From Dasypus novemcinctus (lineage: Eukaryota > Chordata > Mammalia > Cingulata > Dasypodidae): a stretch of 64,000 bases of DNA. Position numbers and translations under genes: made by a program. Location of the stretch: contig NC_080689.1 in NCBI RefSeq assembly GCF_030445035.2, positions 24,023,278-24,087,277 on the forward strand. The letters are read 5' to 3'. This document shows, piece by piece, positions 25,977-36,928 of the stretch (within the stretch, counting starts at the first letter, position 1; every line of letters begins with the position of its first letter). The notes beneath the pieces were generated by a model that searched no databases, was not told where the DNA came from, and worked only from the letters and a program-made list of their open reading frames with translations.

Positions 25977-26589
25977 TATTAATTTTTTAATTTTAATTTT
26001 CCTGTTTACATGGTTAAGCTCCTACTACACATGAAAATGTATTGCCTACTCTTTAACACATTAATATACCTATACCATATTCCCACATATCATTGTATCA
26101 TAAAAGTTAAACATTCTCTTATTGTTGGACCAGATTTTTTCCTAATTTCTTGATGTTATGAATTAATATTGTGGTGAAGATCTACATAAGTCATTTGAGG
26201 CCTTTTCTGATTATCTCTTAGGGATAACTTTCTAAAAGTAGAATTATTGGTTCAGAGTAATATGAGCTTTTTAAGGAAACATGATGAGAACTGCCACTTG
26301 TGCCTGTCACCCCAGTCTCTCATCCTTGGCATTTCCCTACCCATAGCTTCAAGGGACTAGCTGAAATTCCTCTCCCAGGCTCAGGTACTCTTTTACCTCA
26401 GTGTGCCTCAAGTCATTTCTATCCTAGTGGCAGCTTCACAGCCATTTTCACACAGAGAGGCCAAGGGTTTGAGAACCAGATACTACAGCTCTGATCGGTC
26501 CATCAGAGTATTTAGAGCAGTTCAATAAGGTTGGACCAGGTCACTGACAAGTTCACCAACTGGTTGCTTTTTAAAGCAGCACAGTGACT

Positions 26590-27292
26590 CTTCCCTATTG
26601 GAATTACCTAATCCCAGTCTCCCGGGCGAGGAACAGGGTCATCCTCCTTGCTTCCCCCTTCTTCTCCATCCGTACCCTGTTATTGCTCAGAAACCTCTCC
26701 CAACTCTGGCCTCTCCTTTCCATCTCCATCACCCCTCTCTTTGTCTAGAAGTCCATCCCATGTCCTTGGACAGCATCTCCTCTGTCATTTCCCATCATTT
26801 AATCCTCCATACTGTCCTATTACAGAGTTATCTTAAAGCTGCTAAGACCCTTCCTCTTCAGGAAAGATTCGGTATTTCTCAGGTATCATCTGAGCCCTTT
26901 ACAGCCCAATCCGACCTCGTCTCCAGCCATTCCATATGCTCACTCTACAGGGCCCTGACAGTTCTCACTGTCCTTCCAGCCTGGCTGTTGTCATGCACCT
27001 TCTGCTTGGAATGCCCTCCCACCAGCTTTTTCACCTTTTCCTACACATCCCTCCAAATAAAATGTAAATATCCTGGGTAAAACTTTCCCCTGTCCCCCAG
27101 AAGCATTGCTTGTTTTGTCCTCTGTTTTTTCCAGCTCTGTGTCTAATTCACATTAACAATAATTATGACACTGCTTTGATCAGGAGGTCTGATCCCCAGG
27201 CCCATCTCTGCCACTTCTGTGTGGCCCTCTGGGTCAACAACATGCCTTACTTAGCATTGTTATAAATTTCTGTTGAATGAATGAGTGAATGG
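26590..27292 (+). repeat. L2 LINE relic, 3' end
   Basis: The clearest part is 'cttctgcttggaatgccctc' with 'cctacacatccctccaaat', then the terminal 'ctgttgaatgaatgagtgaa' at about 27271-27290, which is the L2 3' signature. The 5' limit is uncertain; the pyrimidine-rich portion from 26590 probably belongs to the element. A 160-codon open frame across it is a by-product. Confidence 0.65.
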
Positions 27293-28330
27293 CCTTATAG
27301 TATTTGTCATTTAACTTTTTAAACATATTAAACTAATTCCAGTGGATCATTTTAATCTCATAGATATTAGTAGCTAATGCTAATTAATTAATATCTTAAG
27401 ATGGAATGAGTATTTTTTTCTAGGTTGTAAGGAAATACAGACCAGAACTTGGCCTTGACTCTAGCTCCTTTTTACAAAGTCCTCACCCTCTCTGTGCTTA
27501 CACCGTCATTCTCTTCCTCCTGTCCTTCAAGAAGACTGGCACAGATGCTTCTGAGAGGGAATGCAGAGTAGAGTGTGATGGACTAGATGGGAAGAGGAGT
27601 TTAACCTTCTCTTTTCTGATTTCTTTGCATAGTAATATCTTACTCATATTTTACCACGGGTTTGGTTTGAAAGCCTCTGAATGAGTTTTCAGTCTAATAG
27701 TCAGTGCAGTAGAAAACTTTTTGTGGGGACATTCACAAGTTCAGTTTTTGAATATGTTTTTGAATGAATACTGAAAAGGGGCCTCTTTTGGCAACCAGAA
27801 GTTCCAATGGTTGCTCAGTATACCTTGTGAACCTTGGGCAGCAGTAATAAGAGAAACAATGGGAAAATGTTGAGAAACCGAGATTATGCTTCTTAACACT
27901 TGACACAGATTCCTTCTTGTGCCTGCTTCCTGACCTCTGCAGTGGCCCAGAACTCTCTGTGGAAATGCAAAATATTACAGTAACAGGACATTATTAGTGC
28001 CATTTAAAAAGTTGCATGTGCTTGAGTGGTTAGTAAGAAGAGAATATGGAGACCAAAGACAGATCCGTGAGCATGTCTATCTCTGATCCTCCTCTGGAAA
28101 AGCTTAACAGGAAGCTCTCTGCCAGGGTCTTCACAGGGAGCTGCTTCCAGTCGCCACGAGAGCACCCAGCACGCTGAGTTTGGGGCTGCTAACAGGAAAT
28201 GCCTCCTTATGTCGTATGCTTACGTGCTTCTCATTGCGCCCTCAGTCTGGATTCTGTTCTTTGTGTCTGTGCAGAGAACACTGTCCCTGCGAAAGCTTCC
28301 CAGGTGCCTTCTGGGAAGAACCCTGAGCCC

Positions 28331-29090
28331 TGGTGTATTAGTCAGCCACAGGGGTGCTGATGCAAAGAACCAGAAATCTCTTGGCTGCTATAAAGGGTAT
28401 TTGGGGCAAAAGCTTCAAGGTACAAGGCCCTAAAGCAGGGGTTCTTCACCAGGAGTCCATGGACCCCAAGATTTCGGGAGATCCATGAGCTTGAATTGAA
28501 AAAATCAACTTATTATCTTTATTTTCTCTGACCTCTAACTGAAATCTAGTGTTCCCTTTATTTATGAATGTATACAATAAATAAATTACAGTAGTATTCA
28601 TTTCACCTGACTGGCAAAGCGGTCCATGGAACAAAAGGGTTAAGAACCCCTGCCTTAAAGAGTCCAACTCTAGGTACCATAAGAGGTACTTTCTCACCCA
28701 AGTTAGTTGCCACATGTTGACGCAAAATGGCGGGTAATCTCTGCAAGGGTTCAGCCTGCCTCTTTCTCAGCTATGGGCTGGCTCATCTCTCTTCCCAGGG
28801 CTGTAGAATCCAAGTTCTCTCCTCTGCTTTGTCTGTGGAGTTCTCTCTCTTCCTCTGTATCTTCTCTGTCTTCTTGAGTGAATGCCCATTTATATCAGCC
28901 CACCAAGGGGGCAGAGGCAGCCTGAGTTGACGGGATAACATCAAAGCCCTAATCTTAACATAATTTGATCCGTGACATCTCAGCTATTTAATACAATCAA
29001 AGGGTATCACGCCCAGAGGAACAGACCAGTTTACAAGCAAAATCCTTATCTTTTGGGGGACTTCATAAATCTCAAACTGCCACACTTTGA
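28331..29090 (+). repeat. Unidentified interspersed repeat interrupted by a hAT element
   Basis: The sequence starts 'tgtattagtcagccacaggg' and ends near 'tctcaaactgccaca'. It seems familiar to me from other armadillo sequence, which suggests a xenarthran-lineage repeat, but I cannot name its class. Without the inserted hAT it would be about 530 bp. The TG..CA outline is compatible with a solitary LTR but no flanking 4-6 bp duplication is visible. No coding capacity is seen. Confidence 0.4.
28428..28660 (+). mobile_element. hAT-type DNA transposon relic (non-autonomous) with target-site duplication
   Basis: The left end 'caggggttcttcaccaggag' at 28436 and the right end 'gggttaagaacccctg' ending at 28652 form inverted repeats of about 14-16 bp. 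The inner sequence 'tccatggacccc' and 'ggtccatggaacaaaa' is the motif set of MER1-group hAT elements. Flanking 8-bp duplications are ccctaaag (28428-28435) and ccttaaag (28653-28660), 7 of 8 matching, which is the hAT target-site length. At 217 bp it carries no transposase. Confidence 0.85.
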
Positions 29091-30256
29091 CCCCACTCCT
29101 TTCCTAAGGAAATTTCCTTCCAGATTCCATTACTGTTTTGCATTTGCTAGTGACCAGTGATGAGTAGAGTTGCCTTCAGAATATGAGCATAAAATTTCCC
29201 CAGATTCACAGGAATCACCCAGTCACTGACCTGTGCAGTGACGTGGGAATTACCATCCCCAATGTCTCTCTGTTGATTTGCTCCATCTCTGCTTTGCTAC
29301 TGGGACTGCTGGTCACTTGAGCCTCTCTTGAAGACATCGTTGCTTGAACTCTAGGGGAAAGGTTCTGACTGTGAAATGTGATTATGAGTAAGTTAGTAAC
29401 TCAAACCAGCAAAAGACATTTGCCAAAGAGAAAGGAACTTTCAAGGAGGAAAATATTGGAGAAGGGAAGAAAAGGGGATAGCAAGAGATAATGAAGGAAA
29501 AAAAGAGCAGAATATTTTATAAGTTACAAGTTCCTATAAATAAGAACATCTCTTTAAAAATATTTTGTTCTTAAATACCATAGGTTTCTGAAAAAAATGA
29601 ATCAGCAAGAAATGAGATTGTTTTTAAAATAGAAATGTCTGTTGATCATAGAGAAATCCATCCAACAATCCTGAAAAATGAGTGCTATGGCTAATTTCCC
29701 CAACTGGGATAGCAGAGAATAATCTACCAGTTTCCTAGGACATTGCTATTGTTATTCCTTTCTCTTCTCATGTTGTTTACAGAAAGACTGCCTTAAAGTA
29801 GAATTTCTTGAATCCCTCCTTATATATACTCAACCAGACTTTTATCTCTTTCCATGTAGAACATAACCTCAGAACACTTTCCTGCCTCTTTATGTTTCAA
29901 TTTTAGTTTTTTCATGTAGTTTGTTAAATAGCCATACAGTGATTATATTTATTTTACAGTGATCTCATGCCACTTCCCCAGGTGGGTATCATTCCCAGCA
30001 GGGGTGTAACAGTTACCCCCACATGTTAGCCTCAGTGTTCTCCATCTGGTTTAGACCACAGGACAAGAGCTCTGATGGTCCTCCTGAGCAGAGGAAAATG
30101 GCAACAGGGGTTCAGGGGAATGTAGTTTTGCCTAACTCCAGAAATCCTAAAGCATCTTGTGAGTGTACAGAGCTGCTCCCTTTATTTCTCAAGTATAATA
30201 AGATAGCCGGCTTTACCACATCAAGCAACTCCACCATGTGCTGTTCTTTTCACTAG

Positions 30257-30451
30257 AAGACACAATCCCCAAGAAGGTGGTGTGCCACTTCAGCGGGAAG
30301 GCCTATGCGGACGAGGAGCGGTGGGACATTGACAGCTGCACACACTGCTACTGCCTGCAGGGCCAGACCCTCTGCTCGACTGTCAGCTGCCCCCCTCTGC
30401 CCTGTGTCGAACCCATCAATGTGGAAGGAAGTTGCTGCCCAATGTGTCCAG
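30257..30451 (+). CDS. CRIM1: CRIM1 exon: sixth VWC domain
   Basis: A 195-bp exon, acceptor cactAG (30255-30256) and donor GTATCT (30452). It encodes (E)DTIPKKVVCHFSGKAYADE, then ERWDIDSCTHCYCLQGQTLC, and ends VEGSCCPMCP. The ten cysteines are in VVC, DSCTHCYC, TLC, VSC, LPC and SCCPMC. This is the membrane-proximal VWC domain of CRIM1, and the coding sequence is markedly more GC-rich than the intron around it. Phase 1 at both ends makes it the fourth symmetric VWC exon in a row. The residues are nearly identical to those I recall for human. Confidence 0.97.
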
Positions 30452-30852
30452 GTATCTAGCCATCATCCTGCTGTTTCTAAGCTGCTGTATTGATTTAAGG
30501 TGAACTAGAGCAGACTTAAGACCTACACGCATCCTTTACTTCATATTTGCCCAAACTGTGAGGTGGGCCAAGGCTCAGTGTTCCTGCACAAAGACTTGAA
30601 AGTATCTTGGAAAACTGTGACTATCAAGATGTGTCTAGACCTTCGTCCATGCCAGAATTGGTGTGTTTCTTCTCTTCTGCATTCTTTACCCATCAGTGGC
30701 AGTTTGGCTTGTGGAGGTAACAGAGTGACACCTGCCCTGTGAAGAATAGTACAATTTCTAGTTGTTTTGTCTACTATATATCACCTATGCTTCACAAGTT
30801 TTGTAACAGTTTTCCTGCAAATATACTTTCAGTGTGATAAATGGTGAAATGG

Positions 30853-32000
30853 TATCATTTATTCAACTAAGTTTTATTTGGTGCCTACTATGTACCAGGC
30901 ACTATTCTAGGCACTGGGGATACAACAGTGAATAAAGCTCAGTCCCTGCCCTCATGGGGCTTACATTTTAGCAGGGAGAGACAAGCAGCAAACCAGTGGA
31001 CAGTAAGATGGTGATAAGAGCTCTAGAAAAAAGCACAGCAAGGCAAGGGGCTAGAGAGAAGTGAGGGCAGGTTGTTTTAGTTTATATAGGACAGTATCTC
31101 GGAACACTTCACCGATAGGATGTTTAAAGAGAGACCCAGAAGAGTTGCATATGTCCTGGGGAAGAGTGTGCCAGGCAGAGGGAATAGCCCGGCAGAAGCC
31201 ATGAGGTGTAAGTAGTCATGGTCAGGAAAAGCAGGAAGCCATGAGGATGGGGCACGGCAGCATAGTAGGGGGAAGCGTTGATACGAGATGGGGAAGAGAG
31301 AGGTAGCCATGGCCAAACACACCCTCACGGACAATTGTGAGGAGTTTATTGAGTGAGGTAGGAAACCACAGAGGGTTTTAACACAGGAATGGCATGATCT
31401 GGCTTAGATATTAATGGGATTACTCTGTGTACTGGGTTGAGCATGGACTGTGGAGTGTGGAGGACAAGAGTGGAAGCAGGGAGACCAATTTGGAGGCTTT
31501 TCTAATAAGCCAGGTGAGAAATCACGGTGTCCTGGAGCAGGGTGGTGCCCGTGGATGTGCTGAGAAGTTGTTGGATTCCAACTACATTGTAAGGGTAGGA
31601 CCAGTAGGATTTGCTGAGGAAGCCGGCGGTAGCTCTAAGGTTTTTGGCTTTGGACTTGCAGCTTTGGGGGATAAAATCAGTTAGGCTTGGGACATTCTTA
31701 GCTTGAAATATCTATTAGTCATCTCAGTGGAGAAAATGCGTAAGGAGTAGGCATCTGAATTTGGAGTTCAGGAGAAAGATTGGAAATAGATTACCAGAAG
31801 TTGTCAGCCATAAGTAATTTTTAAGCCTTTGTACTGGATGAGTAAGCTCACCCAAGGAGAGAGGATATATAAGAGAAGAAAGGCGAGCCCAGGGCTGAGC
31901 TTGGAAGAGCAGGAGGTGGAGAAGGGCAAGACAAGCAAAAGAAACCAAGAAGGAGGGCCAAGAAGGAGGGCCACCAACACAGGACAAAGTCAAGAGAGTT
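30853..32000 (-). repeat. L2 LINE relic, 3' portion, long
   Basis: On + it opens with 'tatttggtgcctactatgta' 'ccaggcactattctaggcac', then 'cagtccctgccctcatgggg', the antisense 3' end of L2. Further in are 'gtgccaggcagagggaatag', 'atggcatgatctggcttaga' and 'gtggaagcagggagaccaat', phrases of the internal L2 region in the right order. A small repeat of 'agaaggagggcca' sits at about 31949-31974. The far end is uncertain. Confidence 0.75.
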
Positions 32001-32047
32001 GGTGACTGTTAATGGGGGGGAAGTGTGTGTGGAGGGGGTGAGGTATA

Positions 32048-32103
32048 TGGGAATCCCCCTATATTTTCCATGTATCATTTATATAGTCTAAAGCTTGTTA
32101 ATA

Positions 32104-32159
<56 letters not shown>

Positions 32160-32323
32160 GCGAGCACTGGTGATCTGGATCCAAAGTAGAGACAGGGTTT
32201 AATGGGAATCCCCCTATATTTTCCATGTATCATTTATATAGTCTAAAGCTTGTTAATAAATAAATAAATAAATAAATAAAGAGTGAGCACTGGTGACCTG
32301 GATCCAAAGTAGAGACGGGGTTT
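32048..32323 (+). repeat. Tandem duplication, 155-bp period, with two different tetranucleotide microsatellites
   Basis: Copy 1 (32048-32200) and copy 2 (32203-32323) share 'gggaatccccctatattttc', 'catttatatagtctaaagct' and the end 'ggatccaaagtagagac'. Between these, copy 1 carries about 13 GAAA units (32103-32158) and copy 2 about 5-6 TAAA units (32258-32280). Outside the microsatellite the copies differ by only a few bases. The flank to the right, 'caagtaggaaggaagaaatc', is single copy. Confidence 0.93.
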
Positions 32324-33299
32324 CAAGTAGGAAGGAAGAAATCAGCTAAGCAAGTGCTGCTATGAGGTCACTTAAGATGAAAAGTGAGAACTAACCATTG
32401 TGTTTAGCCTTGTAATCATCATGATTAGCAGTCTCAATACAGTGGTAGAACTCAAGATCAAATGCCCCTGGACCTGATAGTTCTAGTAGCAGGAGGTGAG
32501 GAAAGAAAACATGGCTTTGGCCAAGATCTATAGGACCTTAATTAACAAGCAGAGTGTGGACTTGGTCCTTTGGAGGCAGCAGGGAGGCTCATTTCTGTGC
32601 AGGTAAATGGCATGGTTGTAAAGGTGTTTGGAGAAGACTCAGGGTGGTGTGCAGGAGGGACTAAAGCAAAGACAAGAGGCAAGGACAGCTGTGACATGCA
32701 CCTTGGATATTCCAGGCATGTGATGATAGGGACCCAAACTCAGGTGGTGGTGGTAGGAATAAAGGTAAAGAGTCACATGAGCAGATAGCCTCTCCTTGGT
32801 TTGTGTGTTTAATAAAATAGAGAGTGTAGATATTGCTGACATCACAGATACCACTAGAGATTTCTCCAGGGACTCTCAGCTGGGGTTTCCTGTTGGGTTT
32901 AAATTAATTTCTGCTTATTAACTCTCCCATCTGCATCTGATGTATTATTGATGAATCACTTCTCCATCATTTCTCTAAGCAAATTTTGCAATCAGTAGAG
33001 CTTTTGCCAGCTTACTTTTGATCAAGTCTGGTCTGCCAGGAAGGCTAGATTCCTGTCCCGTACTCTCCCTGGCTTACTGTGTGATCTTCGGCTCAAGGCT
33101 CTTCATTGACATTTCAGCAGACCTTTCTCATTTGGATAGCACATCCATCTCCCAGAAATCATAGCAAATGGTGACAGCAGAAGCGCTGCCTGGTTGACCC
33201 AGCAAACACGAACCTGGCCTTGTCACTCTAGATGTATCAGTTAACATTGTGAATAGCCTCACTTTTACAGAGTACATTCCTCCTTTGCTATCTTTGGAT

Positions 33300-33440
33300 A
33301 GGAGTACAAACCTGTGAGGTAGTTAAGGGGTTAGGACTTGTTCCATTTTAGAGGAGAAAAAAACTGACGCTCAGAAAAGTTAAGCAGTGTCCAAAGTCAG
33401 GCAGCTAGTAAGCAGAAGCCCTGGGACTCTGTGTCTAGGT
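33300..33440 (-). repeat. MIR SINE relic
   Basis: On + it reads 'gacgctcagaaaagttaagc' and 'caggcagctagtaagcagaa', the antisense of the MIR core phrase 'cttactagctgtgtgacc'. Confidence 0.75.
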
Positions 33441-33518
33441 TGACTTCAGGTTCCATCTCCAATAAAAGGACTCCCCTTGTGAGTCCCAAGGGTCCTGCCC
33501 CAACTTAAAGAGACAAGA

Positions 33519-33539
33519 CATTATCCTTTAAGGATAATG
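33519..33539. repeat. 21-bp perfect palindrome at an L1 fragment border
   Basis: cattatcctt and aaggataatg are exact reverse complements around one central base. The L1 3'-end fragment begins at once to the right ('ggctctttgtcgttgttgtt'). Confidence 0.75.
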
Positions 33540-34215
33540 GCTCTTTGTCGTTGTTGTTGTTTATTTTTAAAGGAGTTTTAGATTACAGAAATTATACGTT
33601 GAAAATATAGGAAGAAATAGATATGGCTCAAGTGATTGAGCTACCACACAGGAGATCCCGGGTTCAGTTCCCGGTGCCTCCTGGAGAAGACGAGCAAGAC
33701 AACAAGCTGGCATGACAGGCAGGCATGGTGAACTGATGAACCAAGATGACATAATGAGGAGACACAAAGAGCAAAGACAACAAGAGTCAAAACCAAGTGG
33801 GGAGCTGAGATGGCTCAATGGATTGAGCACCTCTCTTTCACATGGGAGCTCCAGGTTCAGTTTCCAGTATACCCTAAAGAGAAGATGAACAGACACAGAA
33901 AGTACACAGCAAATGGACACAGCAGACAACAAGTGCAAGAGTAAAATAAATGTTTAAAATATATATATATATAGGGGATTCCCATATACCCCACCCCTCC
34001 CTCTCTCAGATTTTCCCCTGTAAAAACATCTTTCATTAGTTTGGTACATTTGTTACAATTGATGTACAAATATTGAAGCAACTGCTACTAACCATGGTCT
34101 ATAGTTTTCTTTATGGATTACCCTTTGGACCATACAATTTTATAGGTTTTGAGAAAATATATAATGGCCTGTATCCATCTTTACAATGTCATACAGATAA
34201 TTCCAGTAGAGGACA
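33540..34215 (-). mobile_element. L1 LINE 3'UTR fragment, split by a SINE
   Basis: The left part, 'aaaggagttttagattacag' to 'gaaaatatag', and the right part, 'ggggattcccatatacccca' to 'tgtcatacagataattccag', line up with the unbroken copy at 38388-38815 ('gaagctttagaatacataaa', 'gaggattcccatatgcccca'). The SINE at 33610-33955 interrupts it. The T-rich start on + is the reversed poly-A end of the L1, so the L1 is antisense to CRIM1. Confidence 0.8.
33601..33974 (+). mobile_element. DAS-type SINE, two heads, inserted in an L1 fragment
   Basis: The first head, 'ggaagaaatagatatggctc' with 'gggttcagttcccggtgcct', starts at 33610. The body 'gacgagcaagacaacaagct' follows, and a second head 'ggggagctgagatggctcaa' with 'ccaggttcagtttccag' lies near 33800-33870. 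The tail is A-rich and ends in TA repeats. The target 'aaaatatag' occurs before the element (33602-33610) and, widened by TA units, after it (33956-33974). Confidence 0.9.
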
Positions 34216-34542
34216 ATGGCTCTTAACATCTGGCCAGATATCTCTGAAAGTAAAATATATCCCTAGTTAAGTTGTCTTGCATTCCTCTGAAGTTCACTCC
34301 TATCCCAGGTGAAAGATGAGAACAGGAATAATTCTTGTTACTCACCATTATCTAAGTGGCCTGGCTGCATGGAGTTTTATGTCATTCTCCTGATTCTGAC
34401 CATCTGCAATTCCACTAGCTAGGACGGGCTCTTTCAGTAAATGCCAGAAGAGTTCTATCTTAGAGCCAGAAGTTGAATGCAGTTTTTGGCCATGGAGTAC
34501 CTGGGGCATAAAATATGGAAGCACCTCCACTTCTTTTTCTTT

Positions 34543-34583
34543 CTCCAAGCAGTTTTTTTCTTTTTTGGCAAAACTGCTTGGAG
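34543..34583. repeat. Inverted repeat with 14-bp perfect stem
   Basis: ctccaagcagtttt (34543-34556) pairs exactly with aaaactgcttggag (34570-34583) across a 13-base T-rich loop. The stem does not extend outward, so it is shorter than a microRNA precursor. Confidence 0.85.
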
Positions 34584-34795
34584 GTAGCTTCCTGCTAAGT
34601 TCAAATTAAGGAGAAATGATCCCCTTCCCCTTATAGACTTGAGGATCCTGAACACAGCTTGCAAGTATTTTGTGATAAAGAAGGGGCGGTGGGAGGTAGA
34701 TTTTGATCAGAGCTGTACTGAGTTTAGCAGGGCAGACACAAAGGGCGGGCCGGAAGCTGCTCAGTGGGAAGCGGTAACTGCTGGATCTTCAGTGG

Positions 34796-34912
34796 TTATG
34801 CAAGCTCCATGAGGACAAGGACTAGCCCTGTTCACAGCTGTGCCCCAAAACTCAGACCAGCATGCCACGGAGGGTATGCTCAGGAAGTGTTTGCTGAACC
34901 GAATCCATACTC
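34796..34912 (+). repeat. L2 LINE 3'-end relic
   Basis: 'tgcaagctccatgaggacaa' 'ggactagccctgttcacagc' and 'gtttgctgaaccgaatcc' follow the L2 3'-end consensus in sense order. Confidence 0.65.
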
Positions 34913-35687
34913 ACTTAAGGAAGCCTCCTGCATCCCAGCCAGATCCTTCTACCTTCTCCTGCTGTTGCCAAGCGGAGCCTGTGGAGATCACCCTGCCGAA
35001 CATCTGCTCTCAGAGGGGGTGCCCTTGAAATCCACCCCTATGCAGGCATGAGGGACACAGTTCCAGGAAATACGCCGAAGTGGAAATGAATTGATCCTGG
35101 CTCTGGGGCCTCTACGAAAGTCAGCTGTTGACATTCACAGATTTGGAGGGAATTGATCTCGCTGCAGCGTTTGACACCAAGGCCTCAGAAGCCAGTGGCA
35201 TGTTCGCCCCCGATGTGACAGGGAGACTCGGAGCTGTGAGCCGGACTCAGCAGTAGGGGTTTGTGGGTGCAGGGGCACTGAAAGAGTCCACCTAAATGGC
35301 ATGGTGGTTTTTCTTCCTGAGTACATTCGTGAAGTTCATGTGGTAGATGGAGTTTGCTAGTTGAGTGGGCCCTACCCCTACACTCAATTCACATGCACGT
35401 CAGTCATCTACCCCAGACCTCCTGAGCAAGGACCCGAGAGAATCAGCACATACACAGGTTATTCCGGCATGACAGAAAAGTTGGAGAATCACTGGCTTAT
35501 TTCCAGGCCCCTGCTCCTGCAAATGAGAATATTTCCAGTAAATTCTATTTTTAATTCTATAGTTTGCAGGTCCCTATTCAGCCTTTAGCACCTATAATAG
35601 TTTCTAGTTCTTGCCATGTCTAGTGACCTTATAAGTAAGAAAGCAAAAAACTGGGCAACTAAGACTGAAGTGGCTCTGTTCTTAGAG

Positions 35688-35800
35688 GCAGCAGGAAAAC
35701 TTGGTCTTCAGAATGACGGAACTGGATCTCAATCCCAGCTCTGCCAGTTAAGTACTAGATACATAATCCTGGACAAGTTACTTAACTTTTTTAGTTTATT
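35688..35800 (+). repeat. MIR SINE fragment
   Basis: 'actggatctcaatcccagct' 'ctgccagttaagtac' and 'ggacaagttacttaactttt' are MIR core phrases in sense order. Confidence 0.7.
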
Positions 35801-36928
35801 TCCCTTGGTGTGTATTCATTTAACTCAGAGTAGAAGCCTTAGCAAAAAACTCTCTTCTCTATCACTTTTTCCCTCTGAAATTTATCTTAAGGTTTACTTT
35901 GTGAAAAGCTGGTGATTTGGGGAGAGACAGAAATCCCTCTGAGCTGAGGAAAGTAATCCTATTTTAATTTATATAATTTCTATTTTATATATTTTATTTT
36001 GCTCAAAATTAGGCTATAAGTGAATGTTTGGTATTATAAATATTGAGTAACCTTATAAAATTCAGTTATTTTTGCAGGATCTGGCTGAGAGGAAGTATAT
36101 GATTAATGACTTTTATTTTTGCATTTTGAAAGTAGAGATATACCTAAAAACCGTTTCTTAAAAATATTGGGCTAGTTCTTGTTATCCAGGTGAAGTATAG
36201 ATACAAAAATATATTTGAAGTAGCTGGGAAAAGTCCTGAAATTTTTCACAGGTCCCTTAGAACTTTGCTTCAAAAACAATCTACCATTTGGGGTAAAGAA
36301 TATTCCCAGTTTTATTTCATGTGGTAGTTATCTTGTTGCTCAAAGTACCTAGAGGATAATATATTTACTGAATATATTTACTGAAAACCAGTTTCCAATC
36401 TAAATGGTTCCAATGGTAACAAAGCAGACAAAAGACTTAAATTAGGTAGCACCTCATGAGATCTACAGTTCTATTCCCATTTAGGGAAAGAGAGTGGAGA
36501 AAGAAGGACCAAAACATGCATAAATAGTGGAAGATGCTTTAACTTCTCCAAATCCTGCTAATGTAGTTGATATCAGCAATTCAGTATTAATGTATTATAA
36601 AGCAGCACTTACTAAAGGACAACATTTAGCTGATAGAAAGCCTTCCATTTCAGCCTGTCCCCATCAGCTTGCACAAAACTGTAAGCTCTACAGCCCACAG
36701 CACAGCAGAACTTCGGATGCTGATGGTGAAAACTTGTAATTTTTTTTTAACGTTATAAGACATGTTTTCCACCACTGAAAAGCTCCAGTGACTCTCTGAG
36801 AGTAATGATTAAATGTGGAAACTGAATCTTTCATGTACCAGTATATATTATATTGAATCAGTGCACCATTTGGATTGAGGTTACAAAGGCCTCCACCATC
36901 TCTTATGAAAAATCTTCTGTTCTTTTAG

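Larger units (their letters stand above)
12811..30256. other. Largest CRIM1 intron in the window, VWC5 to VWC6
   Basis: Intron of 17.4 kb. Recognised contents are MIR relics at about 17665-17890, 22590-22830 and 24130-24350, a possible L2 relic at 20270-20400, a SINE head with a TA tail at 22912-23051, a two-headed SINE at 25575-25976, an L2 3' end at 26840-27292, and a hAT element inside an unidentified repeat at 28331-29090. Poly-A/T runs sit at 14321-14338, 14683-14705 and 20202-20215. The stretches 12.8-17.6 kb and 18.5-20.2 kb have no repeat I can name. No exon is missing, because the codon split across 12810 and 30257 reads straight through. Confidence 0.8.
30452..36928. other. CRIM1 intron, VWC6 to juxtamembrane exon
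   Basis: Intron of 6.5 kb. It contains an L2 relic (30853-32000, -), a 155-bp tandem duplication with microsatellites (32048-32323), a MIR relic (33300-33440, -), an L1 3' fragment split by a SINE (33540-34215, -), a 14-bp-stem hairpin at 34543-34583, an L2 3' end (34796-34912, +) and a MIR fragment (35688-35800, +). From 35.9 to 36.9 kb I see nothing identifiable. Confidence 0.75.

Noticed and set aside
26598..27080. A 160-codon open frame on +
   Set aside because: It overlaps an L2 relic and reads as pyrimidine-rich repeat, with no family resemblance.
28331..29090. Endogenous retrovirus
   Set aside because: The TG..CA outline alone is not enough. I saw no primer site, no viral coding trace and no short flanking duplication, so I left the class open.
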